Positions 6,753-16,372 of a stretch of DNA of 45,707 bases are shown piece after piece; the first letter of the stretch is position 1; the number at the start of each line of letters is the position of its first letter. Origin of the DNA: a virus; the IMG/VR virus record IMGVR_UViG_3300036770_004539, positions 1 through 45,707 of that record. The stretch is one strand, 5' to 3'. Below the pieces are notes generated by a model. That model did not search any database and was not told the DNA's origin. It was given only the letters and a program-made list of their open reading frames with translations. Position numbers and translations under genes: made by a program.

Positions 6753-9700
6753 TCATTCCTGCTCTTTGATCTTGCCTTTGGTCAGACCTTCCCACCATTC
6801 GGCGGCGGTTTCGGGGTTCTGCTCACCCTCGCCGACATCGACCAGGAACTGTGCTGCTGCAGCAGCCTGCCCCGGCACAAGCCCGGTCGCATAGCCAGCC
6901 GCTTCCAGGGCGTTGCGCGTCGCACGCGTCGTGTCCTCCCCCCGGGCGACCTTGCCGGCGTCACCCCCGACATTGACGAACGTCTCGCCCGCGCGCTGGA
7001 TCGGAGACATGCTGTAACCGAACGACGGCCGCCCCTCCGCCGCTGCCCAGAGCGGTTCTCCCAGATCGCGGACAAACGGGATCGGGCCGAGCGATTGGAA
7101 GAGCATCTTGCGGAATGCCCACCACCCCCAATCCTCCTCCTCTTCCGGACCGCGCCCGGCGAGCAGTTCGGCGAGCAACGGCGGCACGACGATCAACCAC
7201 CAGGCGCGCGCCACCAGGCGCGGCGTCACCCGATAATCGCGTTCGCGCACGGCCGTCGCGATATCCCGGCCTAGCGTGCGCTGGCGCTGGTGAAACGCGG
7301 ACAGGTAGGAATAGAACATCGTGAAGAACTTGAGCGCCTCGCCCCACTTCCCGTCCCCGCGCGCGACGGCCGCCAGATCCTTGGCGCCGCTCGCACCCTG
7401 CGAAACGCGGACCGCCTTGTCCGCGGCAAAGATCGCGTCGGCTTCTTCCATCCCGGCCGCGATTGCCTTGTTGTAAGCCCCCATCCACGTCGGGATGACG
7501 ACCGCCTGATCCATCAGGCCGATGCCCATGAACATCGATCGCTTCGCCTGCGCGACGATGCCGGTTTGCCCGCGCATCGCATTGACCGAGCGCAGCACAT
7601 CGCGATCGAGCGTATCCATGCGGTTCGAGATCTCGCCCGACCGGGCGCGCACAAACGCCATCATCGCGGGCATGCGGACGCCCTGAAACGTCACGAAGCG
7701 ACCAGCCGACCCGGTCAGCTGCGCAGCGAAGCGCGCGATCTCCGGGCCGACCCAGCGCATCCCGACATATTCGAAGCTGTTCGAATAGCCCGCCGCCTGG
7801 GTCATGATCGTCGAGACGCGCCACCCCATGCCGACCACCGTCGCATTGGTCCGCATGCCGTTGATGAACTTCGCGATGCCCTCATTGCCGGCGCGCTCGC
7901 TCGCCCAGCTGTTGGCGACATGGCGCAGCCAAGGCTTGAACTGTTTGCGGATCGCCGGGCCGAGCGACTGGTCGACCGCGCGCATCACCCGCTCTTCGCC
8001 AAGGAAGCGCCAAGCGTTGATCAGAGCTTCGCGGTGCGTCACGTCATGGATCACCTCGCCCAGATGCCGATTGATGACGCCGAGCTGCAGCAGCAGCGGA
8101 CGCTTCACCTTCTCCGATCGCTCCTTGGACGCCGATGCGCGGGTGGTCGCACGGGTGTATTTCCCGTCGAGCAGATCGGCCGCCTCGCCGCCAAACTGTT
8201 CGGCGGCATAGCTCTTGGTCGTGTCATAGATCGCCGGGTAATAGCCGCCCCGGAAAATGCCGTGCGGCGTCTGGAATGGCTTCGCCTCCACCTTGTCTGG
8301 CTCGACGCCATTGACCCGCCGCTCCATCGCCGCGATCTCCGGCCACAGCGTGTCGATGATGTCCCAGACATTCTGCACGAACCGCCACTCCGGCTCCGAC
8401 AATTCCCGGTTGAGCACGTCGCGGACCAGCTGTTCCGGCCACCCATAGCCGTCGGTCAGGCGCTGCAGATTGCCCTCATTGCCGGTATTCAGCGCCATCG
8501 CGACCAGCTCGTGCCGCGTCAGCACCCACGGCTCGCCAGTGTCTCGGTTGATGAACTCGGTGACCTCGACCCGGTCCTGCCAGCGCTTGGCGATATCGGC
8601 GGGCACCGCGGCGAAGGCATCGGCGATCCGCTTCATATAGTCCTGCAGCATCGCATTCTCGCGATCCTGCGCGGCTGCGATCGGGCGGAACGCGATCCGG
8701 TTGAACACGCCGTTCGAATTGCCACCGTCGAGCCAGTCGAACACCGTCTCCATCTTGAGCAGCGCCGCATCTGCGTTCGCCAGACCATCCTTCAGCTGCT
8801 GCGCGAACCCGGCCGTCATCAGGTTCGACGGCGGGCGCTGGGGCAGTTTCTCAGCTGCGGTCACCGCGTCGCGCACGATCGCCTCGAACTCGCGCTCTTC
8901 CTGCGCGTCGAGCATCGTCTGCTTCATGCGGCCAAGGTTCATGATCTGGGCGACCGCGTCGTCGAGGCCCAGAAGGTTCTCGACCGACAGCTTCGACCAG
9001 TGCGTGGTGCCGATCACCGCCTCGAACCGCGCCGGCACGACGATCTCCCGGCCCTCGGCTTCCTGCGCCCGCACCCACGCCTCGAAAGCACCTTGCCGCC
9101 GCAGCGACACCTGCGACCGCTCCCGCAGCTCGACCGCCTCGAGCATCGCCTGCGCCTGCTCCAGATAGTCCTGGTCGACATTCTTCATCGTGCGGCGCTT
9201 GGCGATTCGGCTCAACCGCTTCACCGCTTCATCGACGGCATCGGCGGCGGCGGTCGCTTCGCTGACCAGCGCATTGTTGAGCATCTGCGCGCGCTTCTGG
9301 AAGAACGCCTCGTCTACGTCCCCCTTGATCATCGCCTCCTCCGCCCGGCGCGCGGCAAGGCGGCCGTTTCGGCGATACTGGTCGATTGCGCTGCGCGACG
9401 CGACTTCAGCGACTTTGCCGCTGCGCACCTTGTCTGCCGCCCAGCGCTTGGCGACCTGATAGGCGGTGATCGACTGGTTGGGATCGCCCGCACCCCGCCG
9501 GCGGCGCTCCAGCGCGCGCAGCTCCGCTGCGATAACTTCACCCGCGCGATCGTTATGGATGATCTCGCGCGCCTCGCGTTCGATGGTCCCGTCGGACAGA
9601 GGGTCGCCATAGCGGTCGCGCATGATCGCGTCGGTTTCATCCTCGACCACCGCCGCCTGCACGCTTCGGCCGTCATTGGCAGCGCGCATCTCCCGACGCC

Positions 9701-12700
9701 GTACTTCCAAGCCCATCAGCGCGCGGACCATCGCATCCGCCGTGTCGAACCCGGTCAGCTCCGCGATGCTGTCCGCCGACTGGCCATTGTCGCCAACGAT
9801 CGGCGGTACTGCCTTCGGCATCAGGACCGGCGCATCGGCACCATAGTTCGCAATCAGCCAGTCGCGGTCGATCCGGGCGCCATTGCGCAGCATCGCCATG
9901 GCCTTGAACACCGGGCGCGCGGCGACCTCGGCGGCCACGGTTTCCAGCACGCCGACGCGCTGATCCTGATACTCCTTGGTCCGCCGCGCACGGACGCTCG
10001 CCATCACGCGATAGAGCAGGGCATCGCGCGCCTCGTCGCGCGCCTCTTCGCTCGCCCGCTGCAGGGCCGCATACTCCGACGCGCTCATGCCAAGCTGCTC
10101 GCGATCGAACGACAGCCGCACCGCCTCATCTTCCAATGCCAGGCCGATCTCTTCGTCGGTCGCGACCAGCCGCATCATCACGTCGCGGATCCGCCCATCG
10201 ATTGGCGCGCGCAAGTTCTGCACAACCTGATAGATGTTGAGCAGCCAGGAGCGGAACGCCTCGAACGCGCGGCGCAGCCCGATGGAGGGTGCCTTGCCCT
10301 CCATGACGAAGCGCTCGACACCGCGCGCCCACATCTCGTGCGCTTCGACCGGGATTGTCCCATCCCCGCCGACCGGGTGCCCGTTCGCCGCGAACCACGC
10401 CTTCACCGTCTCCCAATCGGCGAACAGCTGGCGCGCTTCCTTGCTGCCCTCGCCCTCGACCGCCCGGCCCGCGTCCGCCTTAAGTTGCTCAAGCCAGTCG
10501 TGCCCGGTCTCGTGCAGGAAGGTCGACAGGTCCGCTTTGGCGAACAAATCGATCGTGCGACGTTCCTCACCGAACGTGATCCGACCGCGCGCGCCGCTTT
10601 CATAAGTCTGCTCATAGCTAGGCGCGCTATTGGCAGAAACGTCGACATCGACTATATCGAGCCCGTCCCGGGAAGCGCTTCGGGCGTGGGGATCGAGGAT
10701 CGCCGTCAGGCGACTTGCATCGATCGTCCCGGGATACTTCCGCATTGACGTCAGCGCCAGGCGCTTCCGCCCTACCCGGACTTCTTCGACAATCAACGTC
10801 GTGCCGTCGCCGCGCTCCCAGACCCACACAAGCAAATCCTGCCCGCGCTTGTTTTTCGCACCGAACACGACGCGCTGCGCCATCGCGAGTGCGGTCGGGA
10901 TGTCAGTCAGGTCATCCTCGGTGACCGCGACCTGTCCTCGCTGCGCTTCCGCCTTCGAATCCCCATGACGCGTCAACACATGGCGCACCGCAGATGTGTC
11001 GACCGTGTGGCGCATACTGATGACATTGACGCCATGCGCATCAGCAACGCGCTCCAGCCACGCCGATGCCGGGGCCATCTCCACCGTCTCGGCATTATGG
11101 CCCGGCTCTTTGGCCAAGGCGACCAGCCGGGTAATCCCTGCCTTGGCAGCTTGCTCGTAACTGCGACCCTCCGCAGCAGCCGCTTGAAACCGCTGAACGA
11201 ACGCCCGGATTTCGCCATCGCTCGCCGTGGTCGCATCGATGCCCGCTTCGTCGAGCAGCTGCGTCAGCTCGTCCGCCATATCGCGCAGGCGATCGGTCTC
11301 CGCATCTTCGACCCGACGCGGATTGCCGCGCAGTTCGTCGCTGATCGCGTCGAGCAGCACCTGCGTGTCGGCAAGATCCGCGTCGGATAGCGACTGCCCG
11401 TTCTGTTCGACCCGCGCGAGTTCGGGGAAGAAGCCCGCCTCGATCGCAGCGCGAAGCGTCTCGTCGAGCCCGAACCGGCTTTCCCCTTGTCCACCGCCGG
11501 AGAACATCCCGGCCTGACCATCGCCCGAGCGATCCCGGATCAGCTTGCGGCGACCGGCGACGGTCGTGACGGTCGTTTCCGCGCCCTTGCGCGCGCCGCG
11601 CTTGATCGTCGTCTTGCGCGGGGTCGAAAGCAGGTGCCAGCGATCCCCGCCCATCGCGGCGATGTCACCGCCCACGTCATCGATGCCGCCGCGCGCCGCG
11701 ATCCATTCCAGCAGCGTAGGGCCGCCGCGCTGGACCTGGCTGTCCCGCCCGCGACGCAGCGCCTGGATGACCAGGTCAAGATTGTCGACCGCCGCGATCG
11801 GCTTGAGCCCTTCCGGCAGCACGCGGTTGATGGTGAGCGACTGGGCTTCGTCGCCGCGCAGCGCCTCGCCCAGTCGCTCGGCGCGGGTGGCGGCCCGCGC
11901 GGTCCACAGCGCCGCATATTGCCGCGCGACATCGGGGGTGAAGCCCGCGTTGGTCAGCTTCGCCGTCATCTCGGCGAACACCTGCTCGCGTGGCCCCGCC
12001 GCTTCCTGCGCCGCGCCCATTTCGCGCTCGATCGCGCCGACCAGCTCCTCGACGTCTGCATCGCTGATCTCGCCCGCCTCGCGACGCGACTGCCCCCCGG
12101 GCGAGAAGCGGGCGTCCTCGCGCAGCGCGTCCCATGCCGGTGTCCCGGCCAGGCGCGCCGCGACCTCGGCGGTCGGAAGAACGACGTCCCCGCCCGATGC
12201 GACCGCCTCAGCAATCGCATCCTCATATCCCGCCCAGAACTCAGCATCCTGATCGGTGCCGGACTGGAGATAGGCGGCGACCGCCTCACCGGGCAGGTAC
12301 ACATTCTCCACCGCGGTGTCGTCGGTCAGGCCGGAAAGAAATAGCCGCAGCGCCTCCGGGTCGCGCTGGCGCAGCTTTGTGGCCGCAGCCGCATCCATGA
12401 TCGCGTCCATTTCGGCGCGCTCGCGCCCGACCAGCGCCTTGTCAGCGACCTTGCGCACGGCCGCGCGAACACCTGCGCCGGCTTCGATCCCGCCGCGCAC
12501 GGTGGTTCCCATGAACCCGCCGCCGATCAGGCCGGCAAGGGACTGATCCAGGGCACCCTCGACCTGCCACCCCTTTTCGGTGCCGAGCGCGCCGCCAGCA
12601 TATTCGACGTTCGATTGCGCGACCTCGGTCGCGGCTTCCTTGCCGCCAGCCTTGAGCACGCGCGTGACGACGTTTTTTCCCGCGGCGTCCAGGATGCCGA

Positions 12701-13724
12701 AAATCCCCGTACGCTCCAGCCACATCGAAGCCACGGCCGCAGGCGTCGCAATCGCCACATCCCCGATGTTCGCGTCGGTGCGCCCATTATTCTCCGCGCG
12801 CGACTGGCCGATGCTGCCCGCCTGAGAAAGCACGAACAGCGGAGCTCCGGCAACGGCGACGAAGGTGCCGGGCGCCGACTGCACGGCCGCCTCTGCACCG
12901 AAGGACAGGATATTGCCCACTGTCGGGTTCGCCTTCACTTCGGCAAGGCTCGTTTCGCCCGGGATCGGCGCAGCCGCGACCATCTCATTGCGCCGCGCGG
13001 ACGCCTCGACACGGTCCGCCCAACTGTCGAGGCCGATAGCGCGCGCGAATGCCGCCTCCGCACGGTCGAGGCCGCCAACCGTGCCGCTCAGACCACGCTC
13101 GAGCAACGCGCCGATGCGACCGAAGGGCCCTTCCGCGCGCTGCTGCCGCTCGATCCGTCGCGCCAGAATTAGCTGCTCCGCCGCGCTCCCCAGGCGGACG
13201 CCACTCGGCGCCGGCTCTGCGCCGGGTCGCTGGGGGCGCGGCGCGTTCGGCCGGAGATAATAGCCTGTCCCGGCCAGCGGGTCCGCTACCTTCCGCTGTG
13301 CGCTGACGCCGGGAAACCTCCCGCCCAATGGCTCGGCAAGCCATGGTGACACCCCCGGCTGGGGCGCCGACCTCGCCGGGAATGCGGCCGCAAGCTTGCG
13401 CAGCGCACCGGCATCATCCAGCCCGGCCGCGGCGTTGCGGGGATCGGCATACCATTGCGAAAGGTAGGTCGATTGCTTCATCTCGCGCACCGCGGCGCGG
13501 ATCGACACCTCGCGGTCGATCACATTGATGTTACGCTCAACGGTCGAGGCGGGGATGCCCAGATCGCGCGAATGCCGGTTTGCCTTGGCGGCGATGTCTG
13601 GATCCTGAGATACGACCGCCAGCGCCGCCGCCGCGCGCTGCTGCGCCTGACGACGCAACAGAACATCGAGCGGATCCTCGCGCGAAGGTGGCGCGAGCAG
13701 CGCGTCGAGCGGATCGGTTTTCAT
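6753..13724 (-). CDS. Giant polyvalent ejection protein (gp16-like position) with PBECR-like and zincin-like domains
   Basis: A 2,323-residue protein in the position of the T7 gp16 internal core protein. Visible parts are: an N-terminal low-complexity and alpha-helical region; a segment around residues 905-1000 (RHTVDTSAVRHVLTRHG, later VVFGAKNKRGQDLLVWVWE) that resembles the phage-encoded Barnase/EndoU/ColicinE5-RelE-like (PBECR) nuclease fold; a zincin-type HETGH motif at 1071-1075; long charged helical stretches at about 1150-1500; and a C-terminal region (about 2050-2323) with a membrane-like segment (WWLIVVPPLLAELLAG) and the LPD38-type polyvalent-protein ending. Such proteins are packed in the virion and injected ahead of DNA. 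Start by ATGA overlap with the M23 gene. Confidence 0.8.
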   Translation of the reverse strand: MKTDPLDALLAPPSREDPLDVLLRRQAQQRAAAALAVVSQDPDIAAKANRHSRDLGIPASTVERNINVIDREVSIRAAVREMKQSTYLSQWYADPRNAAAGLDDAGALRKLAAAFPARSAPQPGVSPWLAEPLGGRFPGVSAQRKVADPLAGTGYYLRPNAPRPQRPGAEPAPSGVRLGSAAEQLILARRIERQQRAEGPFGRIGALLERGLSGTVGGLDRAEAAFARAIGLDSWADRVEASARRNEMVAAAPIPGETSLAEVKANPTVGNILSFGAEAAVQSAPGTFVAVAGAPLFVLSQAGSIGQSRAENNGRTDANIGDVAIATPAAVASMWLERTGIFGILDAAGKNVVTRVLKAGGKEAATEVAQSNVEYAGGALGTEKGWQVEGALDQSLAGLIGGGFMGTTVRGGIEAGAGVRAAVRKVADKALVGRERAEMDAIMDAAAATKLRQRDPEALRLFLSGLTDDTAVENVYLPGEAVAAYLQSGTDQDAEFWAGYEDAIAEAVASGGDVVLPTAEVAARLAGTPAWDALREDARFSPGGQSRREAGEISDADVEELVGAIEREMGAAQEAAGPREQVFAEMTAKLTNAGFTPDVARQYAALWTARAATRAERLGEALRGDEAQSLTINRVLPEGLKPIAAVDNLDLVIQALRRGRDSQVQRGGPTLLEWIAARGGIDDVGGDIAAMGGDRWHLLSTPRKTTIKRGARKGAETTVTTVAGRRKLIRDRSGDGQAGMFSGGGQGESRFGLDETLRAAIEAGFFPELARVEQNGQSLSDADLADTQVLLDAISDELRGNPRRVEDAETDRLRDMADELTQLLDEAGIDATTASDGEIRAFVQRFQAAAAEGRSYEQAAKAGITRLVALAKEPGHNAETVEMAPASAWLERVADAHGVNVISMRHTVDTSAVRHVLTRHGDSKAEAQRGQVAVTEDDLTDIPTALAMAQRVVFGAKNKRGQDLLVWVWERGDGTTLIVEEVRVGRKRLALTSMRKYPGTIDASRLTAILDPHARSASRDGLDIVDVDVSANSAPSYEQTYESGARGRITFGEERRTIDLFAKADLSTFLHETGHDWLEQLKADAGRAVEGEGSKEARQLFADWETVKAWFAANGHPVGGDGTIPVEAHEMWARGVERFVMEGKAPSIGLRRAFEAFRSWLLNIYQVVQNLRAPIDGRIRDVMMRLVATDEEIGLALEDEAVRLSFDREQLGMSASEYAALQRASEEARDEARDALLYRVMASVRARRTKEYQDQRVGVLETVAAEVAARPVFKAMAMLRNGARIDRDWLIANYGADAPVLMPKAVPPIVGDNGQSADSIAELTGFDTADAMVRALMGLEVRRREMRAANDGRSVQAAVVEDETDAIMRDRYGDPLSDGTIEREAREIIHNDRAGEVIAAELRALERRRRGAGDPNQSITAYQVAKRWAADKVRSGKVAEVASRSAIDQYRRNGRLAARRAEEAMIKGDVDEAFFQKRAQMLNNALVSEATAAADAVDEAVKRLSRIAKRRTMKNVDQDYLEQAQAMLEAVELRERSQVSLRRQGAFEAWVRAQEAEGREIVVPARFEAVIGTTHWSKLSVENLLGLDDAVAQIMNLGRMKQTMLDAQEEREFEAIVRDAVTAAEKLPQRPPSNLMTAGFAQQLKDGLANADAALLKMETVFDWLDGGNSNGVFNRIAFRPIAAAQDRENAMLQDYMKRIADAFAAVPADIAKRWQDRVEVTEFINRDTGEPWVLTRHELVAMALNTGNEGNLQRLTDGYGWPEQLVRDVLNRELSEPEWRFVQNVWDIIDTLWPEIAAMERRVNGVEPDKVEAKPFQTPHGIFRGGYYPAIYDTTKSYAAEQFGGEAADLLDGKYTRATTRASASKERSEKVKRPLLLQLGVINRHLGEVIHDVTHREALINAWRFLGEERVMRAVDQSLGPAIRKQFKPWLRHVANSWASERAGNEGIAKFINGMRTNATVVGMGWRVSTIMTQAAGYSNSFEYVGMRWVGPEIARFAAQLTGSAGRFVTFQGVRMPAMMAFVRARSGEISNRMDTLDRDVLRSVNAMRGQTGIVAQAKRSMFMGIGLMDQAVVIPTWMGAYNKAIAAGMEEADAIFAADKAVRVSQGASGAKDLAAVARGDGKWGEALKFFTMFYSYLSAFHQRQRTLGRDIATAVRERDYRVTPRLVARAWWLIVVPPLLAELLAGRGPEEEEDWGWWAFRKMLFQSLGPIPFVRDLGEPLWAAAEGRPSFGYSMSPIQRAGETFVNVGGDAGKVARGEDTTRATRNALEAAGYATGLVPGQAAAAAQFLVDVGEGEQNPETAAEWWEGLTKGKIKEQE

Positions 13725-15853
13725 CGCCAGAACCCCGGCCTTCCTTTGTTTTGAAGGTAGATTTGGATCGTCTCCTCCGGGCGGGGGAGACGCCGGCGCT
13801 CGCGCGCGAAGGACTGCTCGATCCGCGCCTTGACGTCGTTAGGCACCCGGATGCCCATTCGAGCGGGGCCATCGACCTCGTATCGCCGCACGACACGATC
13901 GCCTTGATCGCGCAAGATCACTTCCATCGTGGCGTGATCGAACGCCGCCTTCAGATCATCATCGGTCGGCTTGCGTTTCCCGCCTTCGGTCGCGCGCTCC
14001 AGATAGGCGCGCATGCTGTCCTGGATGCGCCCATAGGTGCGGCGACCGTCTTCGTTCTTGCGATCGGTGACGTTCTTCCCCAGCCCGATATCTCCGCCAT
14101 AGAAGGTGATCGTGCGATCGATCTCGGCGCGGACATTGGCAGTCGTTGGTGCATCGGCGGGCGTCGCGCGCATTTTTGCTTGGTCGGTCGCGAGGCTCGC
14201 AAACTCGCCCGGCGTCAGCTGTGACCGGTATTGTCGCAGGTCGATAGCCTTGAACGTCTCTTCGTCGCGCGCCGCCAACACCTTGAGCGTGATCGCGGCA
14301 TCACCGTTCGCCTCGATTTCCTTCGGCTTGTTGTTGCGCGCGATTTCATCCTCGATCTGCATCCGCGCCCGGGCGCTCATCCGCGATCGAATGCTCGCCG
14401 GGATCTGCTCGATCGACGTGATCCGATTATTGGGTAGCGCATCGATCGCATCCCATGCCTGGCGATCGGCCTCGTCTTCGCGCCGCCGGATCAACAGCTC
14501 GTCCTGCGAGACCATCTTCTCGACCGCCGCCTTTGCACGCTCGCGCCGCTCCGGGGACCAGCCTCCCTCGTCCGCGCGGCGATCGACTTCGGCCAGCGCC
14601 GCGCCAAGGTCGTGCCGCTGCGGCGTCTGCTGCGGCCCGCTGCTGCGCGCTTCGAGCGGATTGACCGCCCTGCCACCCACAAGCCGCTGCCAGTGAAGAT
14701 GCGGCCCGCTCGACCGGCCGGTGGTGCCGACGGTGCCGACCACCGTATCGGCGGTCACCCGGTCGCCATCCTTCACCCGCACCTGATCGAGGTGCATGTA
14801 CTTGTCGACCGTGCCGTCGCCATAGTCGATCGTGACGATGTTGCCGCCCTTGGCGCTGCGCGATACCCGCGCCGTGCCGACCCGCTCCGGCTTTATCGGC
14901 GTCCCGCGCGCAGCGGGGATATCGACCGCATTATGCGCACCATAGTCCCGTGACGCACCATAGCCGCCGCCATTGACCGGCAACCGCCCCGCCCCGCCCA
15001 GCGGATCATGCGGCGATGAACTCGCACCCGCCTCGGTGCCTGCCTCTGCGCGCAGGATGCCGGCCGTGTCTTCCGTCGTCTGGCGCCGCTCCAGCGGATC
15101 GCGCAACGCCTTCTTGATATCCGATTCGTCGCCGGCCGCGATCTCGTCCTTGTTCGCTTCCAGATAGGCGAGCGCGCCGTCGACATTGTCCCCGTCGATC
15201 ATGTCGAGCGCGACGCGGCGGTGGATGCCCGACGCGAATTTGAGCGCCTCGACCTTGAGCACATCCTCGCCGGCGCCCTTGCGCTCGCCCAGCTTGCGCA
15301 ATTCAGCAACGCCAGTGTCGATGTGCATGCGACGTTCGACCGGATCGCTCGCCGCCATGGCGGCCTCCGCCGACGCGGTCTGGCGCGACACGCTCGCCAT
15401 CTCCCACGCCACGCCGATCTGCTTGACCGAATGCGCTTCCATCTGCCCGGCCGCGGAAGCGAGCCGCTGGTCGAGCACATCGCCGAGCATCCGCTGCATC
15501 CGGGGAGTTGCCGCGCGTTTCAGGAACTCGTCGCGCTGTTCGAGCATCCGCTTGCGCGCCGCCGCCAGCGCCTCAGCACTCGCGTTCGACCCTTGCAGTG
15601 CCGTGAACTCGGTCAACGACTTCTGGATCAGCGGGATCGCTTCGGCGTCGAGCGCCTTGGACCCAGCCTCATCCTGCTCTTCCAGCAAGCGATCCTGCGC
15701 CTGGGCGAATTGCATGCCCGTCTGCCCGAGCTGATGCATACCACGGCCAAGACCGCCAAGCGCGCCGCCGCCATTATCTACCGGACGGATGCGCTCGCGC
15801 GAGACGGGGTTGAGGGCAATCGAAGGGCCCTGCACGATCGGAACTCTCGCCAT
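13721..15853 (-). CDS. Ejection protein with M23 peptidase domain (gp15-like position)
   Basis: 710 residues from ATG 15853 (MARVPIVQGP); an upstream in-frame start would add 15 basic residues of unlikely content. The N-terminal 280 residues are alpha-helical and rich in A, E, Q and R. A lysostaphin-type M23 domain follows at about 295-400, with HNAVD near 305 and GPHLHW near 383, the zinc-ligand motifs HxxxD and HxH. It ends in another helical region. It lies between the gp14-like and polyvalent genes, so it probably forms part of the ejection channel and opens peptidoglycan locally during DNA entry. Confidence 0.85.
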   Translation of the reverse strand: MARVPIVQGPSIALNPVSRERIRPVDNGGGALGGLGRGMHQLGQTGMQFAQAQDRLLEEQDEAGSKALDAEAIPLIQKSLTEFTALQGSNASAEALAAARKRMLEQRDEFLKRAATPRMQRMLGDVLDQRLASAAGQMEAHSVKQIGVAWEMASVSRQTASAEAAMAASDPVERRMHIDTGVAELRKLGERKGAGEDVLKVEALKFASGIHRRVALDMIDGDNVDGALAYLEANKDEIAAGDESDIKKALRDPLERRQTTEDTAGILRAEAGTEAGASSSPHDPLGGAGRLPVNGGGYGASRDYGAHNAVDIPAARGTPIKPERVGTARVSRSAKGGNIVTIDYGDGTVDKYMHLDQVRVKDGDRVTADTVVGTVGTTGRSSGPHLHWQRLVGGRAVNPLEARSSGPQQTPQRHDLGAALAEVDRRADEGGWSPERRERAKAAVEKMVSQDELLIRRREDEADRQAWDAIDALPNNRITSIEQIPASIRSRMSARARMQIEDEIARNNKPKEIEANGDAAITLKVLAARDEETFKAIDLRQYRSQLTPGEFASLATDQAKMRATPADAPTTANVRAEIDRTITFYGGDIGLGKNVTDRKNEDGRRTYGRIQDSMRAYLERATEGGKRKPTDDDLKAAFDHATMEVILRDQGDRVVRRYEVDGPARMGIRVPNDVKARIEQSFARERRRLPRPEETIQIYLQNKGRPGFWR

Positions 15854-15929
15854 GCGGCCACATATCCGCCATTGACCACACCCGCGCCTGCGATGCACAG
15901 TCCGCGCGCAACTCTTGAGGAAGGCTCAA

Positions 15930-16115
15930 TTGTTGACGAACCGAATGCCCGACGGTGCGGACGCTGGCACCAAAGTGATCGCGCGGTGTGGCATGATCCT
16001 GTGCGCGATCCTTGCTATCGCCGCTTATTTTGTGCTGGACCGCAATGACGACAGTGCCAATCTCGTGTTCGTCATGTCGATCGCCGGCCTCACCATTGGA
16101 GCCCTGGGCAAGTAG
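15930..16115 (+). CDS. Small two-helix membrane protein, antisense moron
   Basis: 61 residues from TTG 15930, with AGGAAGG 5 nt upstream (TTG 15933 and ATG 15945 are alternatives). It has two hydrophobic segments, GMILCAILAIAAYFVLD and LVFVMSIAGLTIGALG, separated by a short polar loop. It runs opposite to the surrounding late operon, together with the lipoprotein gene 20 nt downstream. A TTGACC hexamer at 15872-15877 could be a -35 element, but no good -10 is visible. Function unknown; position and topology fit a lysogen-expressed membrane protein such as a superinfection-exclusion factor. Confidence 0.6.
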   Translation: MLTNRMPDGADAGTKVIARCGMILCAILAIAAYFVLDRNDDSANLVFVMSIAGLTIGALGK

Positions 16116-16135
16116 CCCCCGAACAGGAGGATGTG

Positions 16136-16372
16136 TTGAAAACTCTGCTGCCAGCCATGGCAATTGCCGCGCTTGCCCTTAGCGGATGCGCAAGCGGCCG
16201 CGTCCTCCCCGCTGGGGTGTCGGGCAACGAGGTTTACGTTGCTGTTTCGAATGTTTGGAACGAAGCCGAGGCCCTGCCCTACGCCGAAAAGCATTGCCGT
16301 CAGTATGGCAAGGCACCCCGGCTGGCTGAGATGAAGGGGTATACCGCCCGGTTCGATTGCGTCGCGCCCTAA
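16136..16372 (+). CDS. Small outer-membrane-type lipoprotein, antisense moron
   Basis: 78 residues from TTG 16136, chosen because a perfect AGGAGG lies 5 nt upstream; GTG 16133 is too close to it. The N-terminus is a lipoprotein signal (KTLLPAMAIAALALSGC) with a lipobox ending at Cys18. The mature part is about 60 residues with two further cysteines (EKHCRQYG and RFDCVAP) that could form a disulfide in the periplasm. Its stop overlaps the stop of the gp14-like gene on the other strand. Phage lipoproteins in such positions often alter receptors or block superinfection. This is inference; no family was recognised. Confidence 0.68.
   Translation: MKTLLPAMAIAALALSGCASGRVLPAGVSGNEVYVAVSNVWNEAEALPYAEKHCRQYGKAPRLAEMKGYTARFDCVAP

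Noticed and set aside
7290-10748. 1,152-codon open frame on the plus strand opposite the polyvalent protein gene
   Set aside because: It is the mirror of a high-GC gene. Its composition (R, H, D, L, A-rich, no motifs) and lack of RBS mark it as a shadow; similar shadows at 4255-5991 and 33823-35382 were also left out.
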